Below are positions 27,469 to 37,471 of a stretch of DNA of 64,000 bases, piece after piece (within the stretch, counting starts at the first letter, position 1; every line of letters begins with the position of its first letter). The translations under genes were made by a program, and so were the position numbers. Origin of the DNA: Chitinophagaceae bacterium (GTDB lineage: Bacteria; Bacteroidota; Bacteroidia; Chitinophagales; Chitinophagaceae); assembly GCA_026415715.1 (NCBI GenBank), contig JAOAGO010000005.1:1-64000 (forward strand), read 5' to 3'. A model generated the notes under the pieces. The model was not told the DNA's origin and ran no database searches. It saw only the letters and a list, made by a program, of their open reading frames with translations.

Positions 27469-29007
27469 TTATATTTTAAATCCAAAAGTCAGCAAAGCCG
27501 TTCCGCCTCTTTCTCTGATTTGCGAAAACGTATTGGCCCTGGGTGCGTTTACACGGTAAGGAAAATGAACATCGCGGTTCATGCGGTGCTGGTAACTTAA
27601 GTCAATAAAAATTCCTTTATTCCGATAACCCAAACCTCCGCTTAGCAGAATCTGACGTGCCTTGAGTTCTTTATCTTTATAAGGGCTGCTCAAATAAGCA
27701 AAACCTGCTCGAACCATAAAGATTTTAAATTTCAGTTCCCCGCCCAACCGGAAATGAAATGCACCGCGGGCATAAGACCGGATGGCATCATTATAGGGAA
27801 TGAAATAATTTTCTGCTTCCGGCGTATTTTCCACCGACGGCCCAAATCGGTTCCACCGGTAATTCAGATATTCAATATCGGCAGTAATGAATCCTTTTTG
27901 CCTTGTTATATTCTCCACTTCACGAAATACATAGGATCCGCTGAGAATAATACGGGCAGGCGTATAAAAATTATACGACGACAAAACCTGTTCGCTTCCG
28001 GTAAAGCGAGAAGCAGAAACCGAGTCATAACCCCGTCCGGGGCCGAAAAGATTTTCTACATCAACGGCCATACCGGCGTTAAAAGTTTCATCTATCGTAA
28101 ATACGTGAGGCGAATGTACGGCAAGCCCGATGCGAACATATTCTCTGGGCCTGAAAATAACACCGCCGCGCAGATTCAGTCCGACACCTCTGAGCTGATA
28201 TCGTTCCACATAGTGCATGTAATTGAAATGATTATTGCTGTTGCCGGTGGCGTCTTGTTCAAAAAAGCGGGTATTTCGTATAAAACGCATGACAGGAATT
28301 CCCAGTGAAGCGCCGGCCATCCATTTTTTATTCAGCTCTCTGCCATAACCCAATGTTAATTCCGTAATGCCCCCCTGCATGTCGGATTGATGTTGCTGAT
28401 TAAGGAGAGAGGGAATCTCCGAGCGGGCAATCACTTTTTTAACCCCGTTAATGGTGGCCGTGTCCACAAGATAGGTGTATAAAGCCATTTTAGTGGTAAG
28501 GGAAATATCCTGACTGTTTAAAGCGCCGTTGGGTGTAAGTCCGGAAGCGGCAAATTCATCAGCCAACGGTTCGGCAAACGTGCTGTAATCATTTTGTCCG
28601 GAGTAGTTCAGTTTTTGATGAAAATGCGCAACTCTGTTTACCGATAACGAAAAACTGTTTTTACCTTCTCTGCCAAAACCTCCCAAAACAAAACCGGTAG
28701 GGCCAAATATGAAACTGTTTTTGTCGTTGTAATCCGAAAGGCTTTCTCTGAAATTATTCTTCATCCGCCCGAAACGAAAACCGGGGCTTATAACCACATC
28801 CGAGGTTTTATAAAATGCAAGGCCGGCCGGATTTGCAACAGCTGCCGTTAAATCTCCGCCAAGCGAACCCATTGCTCCGCCAATTGCCATATTCCGGGCA
28901 GTGCCTGTCTGAGGTTTCCACGACATAAAAATCGCATCTTCGGGCACTTGCGCATGCATCGTTATGCCGGTATAGAGCAATAGGATAGGTATAAGCCTTT
29001 TTTTCAT
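27469..29007 (-). CDS. Outer-membrane beta-barrel protein (FadL/OmpP1-like)
   Basis: The 512-residue protein begins with a signal peptide (MKKRLIPILLLYTGITMHAQ). After it comes the sequence SWKPQTGTARNMAIGGAMGSLGGDLTAAVANPAGLAFY, the typical start of FadL/OmpP1 transport barrels, where a glycine-rich N-terminal plug is followed by N-P-A-G-L. The rest alternates polar and hydrophobic residues in beta strands, ending in a terminal strand LLTFGFKI. Such proteins carry hydrophobic compounds through the outer membrane; the ligand is unknown. Some databases call Bacteroidota members hemin receptors without proof. It converges with the tRNA-Ser gene. Confidence 0.78.
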   Translation of the reverse strand: MKKRLIPILLLYTGITMHAQVPEDAIFMSWKPQTGTARNMAIGGAMGSLGGDLTAAVANPAGLAFYKTSDVVISPGFRFGRMKNNFRESLSDYNDKNSFIFGPTGFVLGGFGREGKNSFSLSVNRVAHFHQKLNYSGQNDYSTFAEPLADEFAASGLTPNGALNSQDISLTTKMALYTYLVDTATINGVKKVIARSEIPSLLNQQHQSDMQGGITELTLGYGRELNKKWMAGASLGIPVMRFIRNTRFFEQDATGNSNNHFNYMHYVERYQLRGVGLNLRGGVIFRPREYVRIGLAVHSPHVFTIDETFNAGMAVDVENLFGPGRGYDSVSASRFTGSEQVLSSYNFYTPARIILSGSYVFREVENITRQKGFITADIEYLNYRWNRFGPSVENTPEAENYFIPYNDAIRSYARGAFHFRLGGELKFKIFMVRAGFAYLSSPYKDKELKARQILLSGGLGYRNKGIFIDLSYQHRMNRDVHFPYRVNAPRANTFSQIRERGGTALLTFGFKI

Positions 29008-29079
29008 AAAACGCTTTGTGATTTGTGTTGAATAAAATGAAATGAATATAAATCGTCGTCGCGGTTTTCAGGTATTCAA

Positions 29080-29817
29080 TTAATTATCACCGCGGGCCGG
29101 GCGGGAAATGCTACCGCCACCGCTGTTACTTTTACCGCTGCTTCCGGACGAGCCTGTATTTACTGCGATGGTTCCGGATTCGGATGGCAAATAAATCCGG
29201 GAGGGGCGGCTTTCCGTGTTATCGGAAGAAAAGATGGTTTTCAGTTTCTGGCTTAACCCTTTGTTTCCACCTTCGCTGCGGTTTTCTCCGGAAGTATTTT
29301 GCTGATTATAAGAGCCGCGGTTTGCCGTAATGGTTCTTGTTTTTATCCACTCAGCGCCCCCGGTATTGGCATTATTATATTGTGTATTTTGAAAAGCTAC
29401 GGCACTGAAATTTTTGCGTATAACAGGAGGCGCCGACGGAGCAGAAGGTGAAGGAATAAACACTATCGGGTTCACACAATGACAGTAAGGATTATAATAA
29501 TAATTCCAGGCATTATACGGATTATAGAAGCTGCCATAATAACAATTAAAGCCTATGCTGTAACGGTCGTACAAATACCAGTCATCCAGATCGCTCCACC
29601 GTTGGCGGTTTCTGACCTTCATACGGAGATAACGGTCATCATAATACTCATCGGTATATTCATAACGGCCTTCTTTTTCCCGCTTGTTTTCCGTGTATTC
29701 TTCCTGCGGACGTAGCGGAGAATAATACACATCATCAGGGGTTTGACCCGTTTTATAGGCTGTGCTGCAACTGCTCAGCATCAGAAGGAAAATCGAAAAA
29801 GTAAAAAACAGTTTCAT
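29080..29817 (-). CDS. Tyrosine- and asparagine-rich lipoprotein, unknown function
   Basis: I do not recognise this 245-residue protein. It starts with a lipoprotein signal (LLMLSSCSTAYK), so it should be membrane-anchored. Residues about 45-115 are packed with Tyr, Asn, Arg and Asp (for example NPYNAWNYYYNPYCHC), and the C-terminal 60 residues are a Gly/Ser-rich, flexible tail. No enzyme motif is visible. It is upstream of the FadL-like gene on the same strand (72-base gap) and could be co-transcribed with it. The composition suggests a surface or matrix role, which is only a guess. Confidence 0.7.
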   Translation of the reverse strand: MKLFFTFSIFLLMLSSCSTAYKTGQTPDDVYYSPLRPQEEYTENKREKEGRYEYTDEYYDDRYLRMKVRNRQRWSDLDDWYLYDRYSIGFNCYYGSFYNPYNAWNYYYNPYCHCVNPIVFIPSPSAPSAPPVIRKNFSAVAFQNTQYNNANTGGAEWIKTRTITANRGSYNQQNTSGENRSEGGNKGLSQKLKTIFSSDNTESRPSRIYLPSESGTIAVNTGSSGSSGKSNSGGGSISRPARGDN

Positions 29818-29851
29818 GTTTTTAGTTTTATGAGTTTAACATTGAAGTTAC

Positions 29852-29859
29852 TACTTTTG
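29852..29859 (+). promoter_or_regulatory. Possible -7 element upstream of proS
   Basis: TACTTTTG matches TAnnTTTG exactly, about 140 bases before the proS ATG. The implied leader contains a small hairpin (CTCG-TTT-CGAG). No strong -33 TTTG at the right spacing. Confidence 0.35.
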
Positions 29860-29998
29860 CGCAACACCCGAAAACCCTGGCCTCGTTTCGAGTATTGCAC
29901 TTGTAATACCACAGTACAAAATTTCGGCCAATTCGGAAATAAATGAACTTTTTTAATGTTAATGATTCGCTAAAACGTATCGGAAAATATAATAATAC

Positions 29999-31474
29999 AT
30001 GAGCAAAGAAATTACTCCCCGTTCTCAGGATTATTCTCAGTGGTATAATGATTTGGTTTTGAAAAGCGGGCTGGCTGACTATTCCGCCGTACGAGGATGC
30101 ATGGTAATAAAGCCCTATGGTTATGCATTATGGGAAAACATGAGAGATGCGCTGGACAAAATGTTTAAAGATACCGGTCATGTAAATGCCTATTTTCCGT
30201 TGTTTATTCCAAAAAGTTTTTTAAGTCGCGAAGCCGCTCATGTGGAAGGCTTTGCCAAAGAGTGTGCCGTGGTAACGCATTATCGCCTGAAAACGGATGA
30301 GAGCGGGAAAGAAGTTGTGGTTGATCCCGATGCGCGGCTGGAAGAAGAATTAATTGTGAGGCCTACTTCGGAAACCATCATCTGGAATACGTATAAAGAC
30401 TGGATACAAAGCCACCGCGATTTGCCTTTATTAATCAATCAATGGGCCAATGTGGTTCGTTGGGAAATGCGAACCCGATTGTTTTTGCGTACAGCCGAAT
30501 TTTTGTGGCAGGAAGGTCATACGGCGCATGCAACCCGCGAAGAAGCCCTGAAAGAAGCCGAGCTGATTTTGGATATTTATGCCCGTTTTGCTGAGGAATT
30601 TATGGCTTTGCCTGTTATAAAAGGCATTAAGACGCCAAATGAACGTTTTGCCGGTGCGGAAGAAACCTATTGTATTGAGGCTTTGATGCAGGATGGCAAG
30701 GCGCTGCAGGCCGGCACTTCTCATTTTCTGGGGCAAAATTTTGCCAAAGCATTTGATGTAAAATTTCTGAACAGGGAAAATAAACTGGAGTATGTATGGG
30801 CTACCAGTTGGGGCGTGAGTACCCGTTTGATAGGCGCTTTGGTGATGGCTCATGCCGACGATGACGGGCTGATACTTCCTCCGCGTCTGGCTCCGCTGCA
30901 GGTAGTCATTGTTCCGATATACAAGGGAGAAGAACAAAAAAATATGATAGATGAAAAAGCTGTTTCCATTTTGAATTCCTTAAAACAGGCCGGTATTCGT
31001 GCCAGATATGATGACAGCGACACAGCCAGACCGGGCTGGAAATTTGCCGAATACGAAATGAAAGGCGTACCGATACGTCTGGCTCTCGGAGCCAGAGATC
31101 TCCAGAATCAACTGATTGAACTTTCTAGAAGAGATACCCGTGAAAAATTTCAGATACCGATAGATAATATTGTTTCTGCAGTAAACGACTTTTTGGCTCA
31201 AATTCAACATTCTCTTTTTGAAAGAGCCAAAACGTTCAGAGACGGACATATTACCCCGGCCGATACCTGGGATGATTTTGAACGGATTCTGAACGAAAAA
31301 GGCGGATTTGTGTCGGCACATTGGGACGGAACAGCTGAAACGGAAGAGGCCATTAAGGAAAAAACAAAAGCAACCATACGGTGCATTCCGCTGAATCCTG
31401 TGGCGGAAAAAGGAAATTGCATACTTACCGGAAAACCATCAAATCAGCGGGTCTTATTTGCCAGAGCCTATTAA
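29999..31474 (+). CDS. proS: Prolyl-tRNA synthetase, short archaeal/eukaryotic-type
   Basis: ProRS charges tRNA-Pro with proline. The 491-residue protein is a class II synthetase: motif 2 region [29 protein letters not shown] and motif 3 region [26 protein letters not shown] are clear. The start ([14 protein letters not shown]) and the absence of the inserted editing domain mark the short archaeal/eukaryotic-like ProRS, not the longer E. coli type. The C-terminal part holds the anticodon-binding domain ([16 protein letters not shown] onward) and the family's extra C-terminal domain. Start ATG. The next genes are unrelated membrane proteins. Confidence 0.95.
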   Translation: MSKEITPRSQDYSQWYNDLVLKSGLADYSAVRGCMVIKPYGYALWENMRDALDKMFKDTGHVNAYFPLFIPKSFLSREAAHVEGFAKECAVVTHYRLKTDESGKEVVVDPDARLEEELIVRPTSETIIWNTYKDWIQSHRDLPLLINQWANVVRWEMRTRLFLRTAEFLWQEGHTAHATREEALKEAELILDIYARFAEEFMALPVIKGIKTPNERFAGAEETYCIEALMQDGKALQAGTSHFLGQNFAKAFDVKFLNRENKLEYVWATSWGVSTRLIGALVMAHADDDGLILPPRLAPLQVVIVPIYKGEEQKNMIDEKAVSILNSLKQAGIRARYDDSDTARPGWKFAEYEMKGVPIRLALGARDLQNQLIELSRRDTREKFQIPIDNIVSAVNDFLAQIQHSLFERAKTFRDGHITPADTWDDFERILNEKGGFVSAHWDGTAETEEAIKEKTKATIRCIPLNPVAEKGNCILTGKPSNQRVLFARAY

Positions 31475-31541
31475 TTTTTCGGATATGATTTTTATTTTAT
31501 AAAAAAATGATATATTTTTCCTGAAAAATAAAATATTTGTC

Positions 31542-31970
31542 ATGGAACCCCAAACAGAACAAAATCTTTTTGATATTCATTTTAACGAAAGCAGCACCAA
31601 TTATATCAAATCCATCAGTAACTGGACAAGAGTGCTTGCTATCTCCATTCTTTCTATAGCCGGACTGGTTCTGTTGCTTTTTATCATTATGGGGAAGCAA
31701 GTCATTGAACTGATAAGGGTTCAGACATTCAATGAGCAATATGAGGCAGCCGGGTTCTTTATCGGGGTATTACTTGTTTTGATTCTGATTTTAGGGTTAT
31801 GGCTTTACTTTTTAATTAAAGCATCTGTGTCATTTAAAAAAAGCCTGAGCTCTTCAAGCAACCAGGATCTGGCAGAAGGATTCAAACATCTTCGGAACTT
31901 TTTTATTCTTAATGTTATTATAGGCGCTTTGAATCTGATTACAAATCTTTTAGAATTGATTAATTTGTAA
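31542..31970 (+). CDS. Small membrane protein, DUF5362-like, copy 1
   Basis: A 142-residue protein with a polar N-terminal region of about 25 residues and three predicted spans (about 30-52, 70-92, 117-138). The layout, with ISNWTRVLAISIL before the first span and a conserved-looking cytoplasmic stretch (SSSSNQDLAEGFKHLRNFF) before the last one, resembles the DUF5362 family; this naming is tentative. The next gene, 10 bases away, encodes a protein of the same length and pattern, so the two are likely paralogues in one transcript. Function unknown. Confidence 0.65.
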   Translation: MEPQTEQNLFDIHFNESSTNYIKSISNWTRVLAISILSIAGLVLLLFIIMGKQVIELIRVQTFNEQYEAAGFFIGVLLVLILILGLWLYFLIKASVSFKKSLSSSSNQDLAEGFKHLRNFFILNVIIGALNLITNLLELINL

Positions 31971-31980
31971 AACACATTTT

Positions 31981-32394
31981 ATGGAAACAAACAACCCCGG
32001 CAACCCCAATTCATTATTTAATCTGTCATTGGATCAGCAGGTCAAATCGAAACTTCAGGAATCAGCCCGATGGGGTGGTATTTTTGCATGGTTAAGTCTG
32101 ATTTCCATAACTCTGGGATTATTATCCGGTATATTTTTATTAAATAAAGTTGAAGGTAGTGTACGATCTGTGAATATTATCACAATAATTATTACGTTTT
32201 TTATTTTTGTTGTACTCTTTTATTATTTGAGAAAGTTTTCCCATCATACGTCGAAAGGACTTTCCTCAAATGATATTGACCGGATCAACGTAGGCTTATC
32301 AGGGCTTTCCACTTATTTTAAAATTATCGGTATTTTATTCATTCTTGTTTTGGTCTTGTTTTTTCTGAGTTTTTTAACGCTTTTATTTCAATAG
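31981..32394 (+). CDS. Small membrane protein, DUF5362-like, copy 2
   Basis: A 137-residue protein with three predicted spans and a polar stretch LSSNDIDRINVGLSGLSTYFK before the last, corresponding in position to the previous gene's SSSSNQDLAEGFKHLRNFF. Its opening KLQESARWGGIFAWLSLISI also parallels copy 1. The pair probably arose by duplication and diverged strongly. It converges with the RDD gene 39 bases away; nothing shows whether it works with that cluster. Confidence 0.62.
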   Translation: METNNPGNPNSLFNLSLDQQVKSKLQESARWGGIFAWLSLISITLGLLSGIFLLNKVEGSVRSVNIITIIITFFIFVVLFYYLRKFSHHTSKGLSSNDIDRINVGLSGLSTYFKIIGILFILVLVLFFLSFLTLLFQ

Positions 32395-32433
32395 AACAGT
32401 TTACACGGCAAATCAGTTAAAGGAAAAAAATTA

Positions 32434-33225
32434 TCAATTTACTGAAAGATAATTGTAGTCTTTCAGGAGTGTTTCTAAAAATTCAAGATTGTTCATGTCT
32501 GTTTCAATTTTTAAATGCGTTTTAATCTTCTGTGCGGCTCTTTCGGCCAGTTCATAATCTCTTTTTTTTGATGCCGTTTCCAGAATACTTTTAATGGCAT
32601 TCATGTCTTTATCGCTGAGTTGCATGATCTGAGGAAAGCGAGGAGTATAATTTTCTTCCACTTCCTGAAATACGGTTTCCTCAATTTTTTGTTTCGTATT
32701 TACCTTTATCAGAATCGTTTTGGCCAAAATATCGCCGATGCGCTGCGATTTTCTTGTAGTCAGCACCAGAATGACATCCGTAAATAAAAAAATAAGTGCA
32801 GATAACATGGCAAACAGGGCCTCATAATTTTCTGAGGCTTTATCGCTTACCAGATATAGGAACAGAATTACAATCCACATATCCGAAATTCTGAGCAGCC
32901 AGCGTATCAGAAACTGGCTCAGCGAAGGCTTACCTCCCATTTCATCTACTACCCGTATGCCTGTTATTTTTTTTCCGAAACTCTGGCCGTTCATTGTTAT
33001 TTCCAGTAAAACATGGTAAAGCATGACCGGCAGTAAAAGAAGCAGAAAGAACCCGCCCAACGGATCATCAAAGTCATCAAATAATTTAAAAATTTCTATG
33101 GCCAGCCGCAGGTAAAAATACTGTATGATTACATCCGTAATCCAGGATAAAAAACGCTGATAAAATTCCGGAATCTCAAATTCCAGTTCAATATTAAACT
33201 GTGTGGGTACCTTAACAATGCCCAT
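32434..33225 (-). CDS. RDD family membrane protein
   Basis: A 263-residue protein with the RDD domain in residues about 10-165: four spans and the characteristic NGQSFGKKITGIRVVD motif with conserved Arg and Asp. The C-terminal 100 residues are soluble and helical. RDD proteins are poorly understood; some act in ion transport. It is divergent (89-base gap) from the SpoIIM gene, an arrangement recurring with MoxR/DUF58 clusters, suggesting a shared role in the envelope. Confidence 0.82.
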   Translation of the reverse strand: MGIVKVPTQFNIELEFEIPEFYQRFLSWITDVIIQYFYLRLAIEIFKLFDDFDDPLGGFFLLLLLPVMLYHVLLEITMNGQSFGKKITGIRVVDEMGGKPSLSQFLIRWLLRISDMWIVILFLYLVSDKASENYEALFAMLSALIFLFTDVILVLTTRKSQRIGDILAKTILIKVNTKQKIEETVFQEVEENYTPRFPQIMQLSDKDMNAIKSILETASKKRDYELAERAAQKIKTHLKIETDMNNLEFLETLLKDYNYLSVN

Positions 33226-33314
33226 ATAACATGCTAAGGCTTAAAATTACATTTTTTCACATTCAGGTGCATATTTTGCCGGCAAAGTGATTAATTTTCC
33301 GAAAATTTCAGTTC

Positions 33315-34280
33315 ATGCGGGAAGCCCTGTTTATCAAAAAAAATAAAGATCGGTGGCTCAAGGTGCAACATATGCCTCCGGAAGATCCGGATGAAATGGC
33401 TTCCGAGTTTATTCAGCTGCTGGATGATTTGTCCTATGCCAAATCATATTACCCTTCCGGAAAAGTAAGGCGCTATATTAATGCGCAGGCTTCTAAAATA
33501 TTTTTAACGATTTATAAAAACCGGAAAGAAGAAACATCCCGTATTGTCTCCTTTCTGAAATATGATCTGCCGTTGACAATCGGAAAACACCATGGCGCTG
33601 TTTTATTCTCTTTTTGCCTCTTTGTTATATTTTTTATCATCGGATTTTTTACCGCTTCAAAAGATGAAGATCTAATACGGCAAATTCTGGGCGACGGGTA
33701 TGTTAATATGACGATTCAGAATATTTCGTCCGGAAATCCGTTTGGCGTTTATGAAAACGGCGAACCTTTCTTTAACTGGTTGGGTTTTATGATTCACAAT
33801 ACCCGAATAGACCTCGCCATTTTTACCTCCGGAGTATTGCTGGCCATACCTTCTGTTTTCATACTGGCCAAAAATGCCATTATGGTGGGTGTATTTGATC
33901 AACTGTTTTACCAGTACGGTTACGGGTTGGACTTCTGGCTGGTTGTTTTTGTTCACGGCACCCTGGAAATGACGGCGCTTATTTTATCCGCTGCAGCGGC
34001 TTTTGTTCTGGTCAGAAGCTTTCTGCTTCCCGGTACAATACGACGGATAGACTCCGTAAAAACAGGCGCCAAAGACGGAGTAAAAATCATTATCGGAATT
34101 ATTCCCGTATCCGCTATGGCAGCTTTATTTGAAGCATTTATTACCAGATTATATAATGATGTGCCGGTACTTACCACAATGGTTTTTATTTTATCGGTAC
34201 TTTTTGTTATCTGGTATTTTATCATCTATCCTTTCCGGATGTTCAGAAGATTTTCATTACAAAGCAGGGAGGAGAACTAA
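33315..34280 (+). CDS. SpoIIM / DUF95 family membrane protein
   Basis: The 321-residue protein has a soluble N-terminal region (1-90) and then five to six spans. The SpoIIM motif region NTRIDLAIFTSGVLLAIPSVFILAKNAIMVG followed by the acidic FVHGTLEMTALILSAAAAF is typical of the DUF95 family. In Bacillus SpoIIM works with SpoIID/P in membrane migration during engulfment, but here no sporulation genes occur, so a separate membrane function is expected. It begins the five-gene run SpoIIM, DUF4129, DUF4350, MoxR, DUF58, with the next gene starting immediately after its stop. Confidence 0.82.
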   Translation: MREALFIKKNKDRWLKVQHMPPEDPDEMASEFIQLLDDLSYAKSYYPSGKVRRYINAQASKIFLTIYKNRKEETSRIVSFLKYDLPLTIGKHHGAVLFSFCLFVIFFIIGFFTASKDEDLIRQILGDGYVNMTIQNISSGNPFGVYENGEPFFNWLGFMIHNTRIDLAIFTSGVLLAIPSVFILAKNAIMVGVFDQLFYQYGYGLDFWLVVFVHGTLEMTALILSAAAAFVLVRSFLLPGTIRRIDSVKTGAKDGVKIIIGIIPVSAMAALFEAFITRLYNDVPVLTTMVFILSVLFVIWYFIIYPFRMFRRFSLQSREEN

Positions 34281-35153
34281 GTGAGTACTCAATTTCAAAA
34301 TAAACCTGATATCCGTTTATCATTCAAACCGGCATTGTTCTTAGTGTGGTTGATTATTGTATTTCCCACTAACGCTAAAGCTCAGAACTACGACACAACA
34401 ACTTCCCCGGATACATTAAACCTCTACACAACCCCCTCAGCGGACTCACTGGCTTACGAGGAGGAAAATGTTATTTCTGAAGTGGAAGAAGCGCAAGCTC
34501 TTGTAGAAGTACCCAACTTATTTGATACATTAAAAACCAAAAATACTTTTCCTGAAAAGGGAAAAGCTTTGGAAGAGCGCTATAAAACCGGCCTTAAGCG
34601 TGATCCTGATTTCTGGTATGCAGATTCCGCGTTTCATAAAACAATAACAAAGGTTGATTTACAGCCTTATGAGCCAGCTGAGAAAAAAAAGTGGAAAAAG
34701 GATCTGCTCATGGCGATCATCATCGTTACCTTTTTTATTTTACTTTGGATTTATCTCAAAGAAACCCGCTCAGGCCTCTTTGCAAAGCCAAACCGCGAAT
34801 TAAAAAATGAGGCAACCGACGAGGAATGGGAAGAAAAAGATTTGTTCTCCATTCCGTATGAAAAGGTAATACATAAAGCGCTTAACGAAAAAAATTACAG
34901 GCTGGCCATTCGTTATCAGTTTCTCAAAGCGCTGAAAGGGATTTCTGAAGCCGGAGTAATAAAATTTCGCGCCGATAAAACCAATACTGCCTGTTTATTT
35001 GAATTAATCAATACAACATATTATGAACCCTTCGGGAAATTACTGCGTTATTACGAATATGTGTGGTACGGAAATCTGGACATATCCGAAGAAATATACC
35101 TTAAATTGGAAAATGCATTTAAACAGTTTTTTCAGATGCTGAACAGGGCATGA
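34281..35153 (+). CDS. DUF4129 domain membrane protein
   Basis: The 290-residue protein starts with GTG directly after the SpoIIM stop, so translation is probably coupled. A signal peptide (to about residue 35, ending NAKAQ) precedes an extracytoplasmic acidic region, one span (about 145-162, LMAIIIVTFFILLWIYL) and a cytoplasmic DUF4129-like domain (about 195-285, with YRLAIRYQFLKALKGISEAG and YEYVWYGNLDIS). This domain often occurs next to transglutaminase or MoxR genes. Overlaps the next gene by four bases (ATGA). Molecular function unknown. Confidence 0.72.
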   Translation: MSTQFQNKPDIRLSFKPALFLVWLIIVFPTNAKAQNYDTTTSPDTLNLYTTPSADSLAYEEENVISEVEEAQALVEVPNLFDTLKTKNTFPEKGKALEERYKTGLKRDPDFWYADSAFHKTITKVDLQPYEPAEKKKWKKDLLMAIIIVTFFILLWIYLKETRSGLFAKPNRELKNEATDEEWEEKDLFSIPYEKVIHKALNEKNYRLAIRYQFLKALKGISEAGVIKFRADKTNTACLFELINTTYYEPFGKLLRYYEYVWYGNLDISEEIYLKLENAFKQFFQMLNRA

Positions 35154-36373
35154 ATAAAATAACACCATATATTTCTTTGGGGATCATTCTGACCGGACTG
35201 GTTTTACTTGTGGCTTCAGAAAAAAAATCTTCAAAACTTTTTTTTGACAACAGGGTCACGTTAAACCGGAATCAGAAAATTCCTTACGGTACATGGGTGG
35301 CTTTTCATTCGCTGCCGCATTTATTTCCCGAAGCTACCCTGCAGATAAACCGAATGCAGTTAGAAAAATGTAAATGGCTGGATGAAGATTCTTCCGGACA
35401 GGTTTTCTTTATTCTGACGAAAAAATTTAATGCCGGTATTGATGAAATGAACCGACTGATAAATTGGGTAAGAAGGGGAAACGATGTGTTCATCAGCGCT
35501 TTTCACTTTTCGGAAGAAGCAAAAAAAATTTTTCGGATTGATGAGAAGTATTCATTCGGTGTTGTAGAGTTTCTTGACATACATAACCCGGAAGACAGTC
35601 TGACACTTTCGTTACAATACCCGGAAAAAAAGAAATATATATATCCCGGAAAAAAATTAGAAAATGTTTTTACCAAAACAGATGAGCTTATTTCCTCGGT
35701 ACTGGGGTATTCGTCTTCCGATATGCCAAATTTCATTTCTTTAAAAGCGGGTGCGGGTCATGTGTATGTGCACCTTAGCCCCATGGCTTTTACCAATTAC
35801 TTTATACTTCACAAAAAAAACCTGGAGTATTATGAAAAGATTATGTCATTGTTTCAGCCCGCTCCGCGAAAAATTATATGGGATGAGTATTTTCTGAATG
35901 CGCCCAAAGCCAATTCCCGCCGGCGTAACTCAGGATCATTAACGGTATTATTTCGGTTTCCGGGTTTAAAGGCAGCCTTTTTTTCCGCTCTGCTTGGGCT
36001 TTTACTATATCTTTTGATGGAGGCGCGAAGACGGCAGCGATATATTCCAGTTATACAAAAACCAAGAAATGACTCGCTGGAATTTGTAAAAACCATAGGA
36101 AGGCTTTACTTTGAACGAGGCGATCACAGAAATCTCGCTCACAAAATGATTACCTACTTTCTGGAACATGTGCGTAACCGTTATAAAATTTCTACCGGAC
36201 AGCTGGATGATGAATTTATAAAAAAACTGCATTTCAAATCGGGAGTCGGAGAAGAAGAAATCCGAAATATTGTTAATCAGATCAATGCGGTTTCTGATTC
36301 AACACAATTCACAGCCGATCATTTGTTTTCGCTTTATAAAAGCATACAGGAATTTTATAAAAAAACATTCTGA
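35150..36373 (+). CDS. DUF4350 domain membrane protein
   Basis: The 407-residue protein has one N-terminal span (about 7-22), a domain of about 220 residues facing outward that resembles DUF4350, a second span (about 263-285, FFSALLGLLLYLLMEARRRQ) and a C-terminal cytoplasmic tail of about 110 residues. DUF4350 has a Rossmann-like, GATase-like fold in other members; catalytic residues cannot be seen here. It overlaps the DUF4129 gene by four bases and precedes the MoxR ATPase by 22 bases, which places it firmly in the operon. Confidence 0.7.
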   Translation: MNKITPYISLGIILTGLVLLVASEKKSSKLFFDNRVTLNRNQKIPYGTWVAFHSLPHLFPEATLQINRMQLEKCKWLDEDSSGQVFFILTKKFNAGIDEMNRLINWVRRGNDVFISAFHFSEEAKKIFRIDEKYSFGVVEFLDIHNPEDSLTLSLQYPEKKKYIYPGKKLENVFTKTDELISSVLGYSSSDMPNFISLKAGAGHVYVHLSPMAFTNYFILHKKNLEYYEKIMSLFQPAPRKIIWDEYFLNAPKANSRRRNSGSLTVLFRFPGLKAAFFSALLGLLLYLLMEARRRQRYIPVIQKPRNDSLEFVKTIGRLYFERGDHRNLAHKMITYFLEHVRNRYKISTGQLDDEFIKKLHFKSGVGEEEIRNIVNQINAVSDSTQFTADHLFSLYKSIQEFYKKTF

Positions 36374-36395
36374 ATTCAGAGCCTAAAATAAAATT

Positions 36396-37373
36396 ATGGA
36401 AGAAACATTTTTTGAAAACCGAACCGATCTGACTGACCTTCATCAGGCCGTTCAGTCAATACAACAGGAAATCCGCAGAATTATTGTAGGCCAGGACGAG
36501 ATGATTCGGCTTATTATTACAGCGCTGCTGGCCGACGGTCATGTGTTGATAGAAGGCGTACCCGGGGTAGCTAAAACATTAACGGCGAAATTAGTGGCCC
36601 GTTGCGTTGACTCTCAGTTTTCCAGAATACAATTTACGCCCGACCTTATGCCGTCCGATGTGCTGGGCACTCCGGTATTTCATCCGAAAGAAGCCGTATT
36701 TGAATTTAAAAAAGGGCCGGTGTTTAGTAATATTGTATTGGTTGATGAAGTAAACCGTGCTCCTGCAAAAACCCAATCGGCGCTGCTTGAAGTTATGGAA
36801 GAACGACAGGCTACCATAGACGGAAAAACATACCCGATGCCCATGCCGTTTATGGTCATTGCCACGCAAAATCCGGTAGAACATGAAGGAACATATCGCT
36901 TGCCGGAAGCGCAGCTTGATCGCTTTCTCTTTAAAATCATGGTTCCGTACCCTTCAGAAGAGGAAGAGACCCAGATTTTATCACGATTTCATGAACTGGG
37001 AAATGAATCGCCGCTGGATGTCATCAAACCGGCTTTGACGGCCCAACAGATTATTTCGTTAAGACAAAAGATTAAAACGCTCATTATAGAAGAAAAGCTG
37101 ATTCAATTTATTGCCCGGCTCGTCCATCAAACCAGAAATCACAAATCGGTATATCTGGGAGCTTCGCCCAGAGCCTCTCTGGCACTGATGAATGCCGCAA
37201 AAGCCAACGCAGCACTTTCGGGAAGAGATTTTGTAACTCCGGATGATATTTTATTGGTAACTGCACCTGTTTTAAGACACCGGATTGTGCTTTCTCCGGA
37301 TAAGGAAATGGAAGGAGTTTCCGAAGATGATGTCATCAAACAAATACTTCAGGCTATGGAAGTTCCCCGTTAA
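36396..37373 (+). CDS. MoxR family AAA+ ATPase
   Basis: The 325-residue ATPase has Walker A GVPGVAKT (54-61), Walker B IVLVDEVNRAP (113-123), sensor 1 in MVIATQNPVEHEGTY and the conserved LPEAQLDRF. MoxR proteins act as chaperones that assemble or activate partner complexes, usually with von Willebrand A domain proteins; the DUF58 protein encoded next has such a domain. Cytoplasmic. It is the only energy-using member of the cluster, so it probably drives whatever change the membrane components undergo. Confidence 0.93.
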   Translation: MEETFFENRTDLTDLHQAVQSIQQEIRRIIVGQDEMIRLIITALLADGHVLIEGVPGVAKTLTAKLVARCVDSQFSRIQFTPDLMPSDVLGTPVFHPKEAVFEFKKGPVFSNIVLVDEVNRAPAKTQSALLEVMEERQATIDGKTYPMPMPFMVIATQNPVEHEGTYRLPEAQLDRFLFKIMVPYPSEEEETQILSRFHELGNESPLDVIKPALTAQQIISLRQKIKTLIIEEKLIQFIARLVHQTRNHKSVYLGASPRASLALMNAAKANAALSGRDFVTPDDILLVTAPVLRHRIVLSPDKEMEGVSEDDVIKQILQAMEVPR

Positions 37374-37471
37374 CAAAAAAATACGTTAAGGCAGGAAGAT
37401 TTTCAAAATTCATTTTTTATAGTTTTTAGTTAATTATTCTGGTCATTCGTCAGCATGTTAAATTACCCGTG

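Noticed and set aside
29860-29998. T-box-like leader before proS
   Set aside because: The leader lacks the T-box sequence and an antiterminator/terminator pair; T-boxes are also uncommon in this phylum.
33315-34280. Evidence for sporulation (SpoIIM homologue)
   Set aside because: SpoIIM/DUF95 proteins are widespread in non-sporulating bacteria, and no other sporulation gene is in the window.
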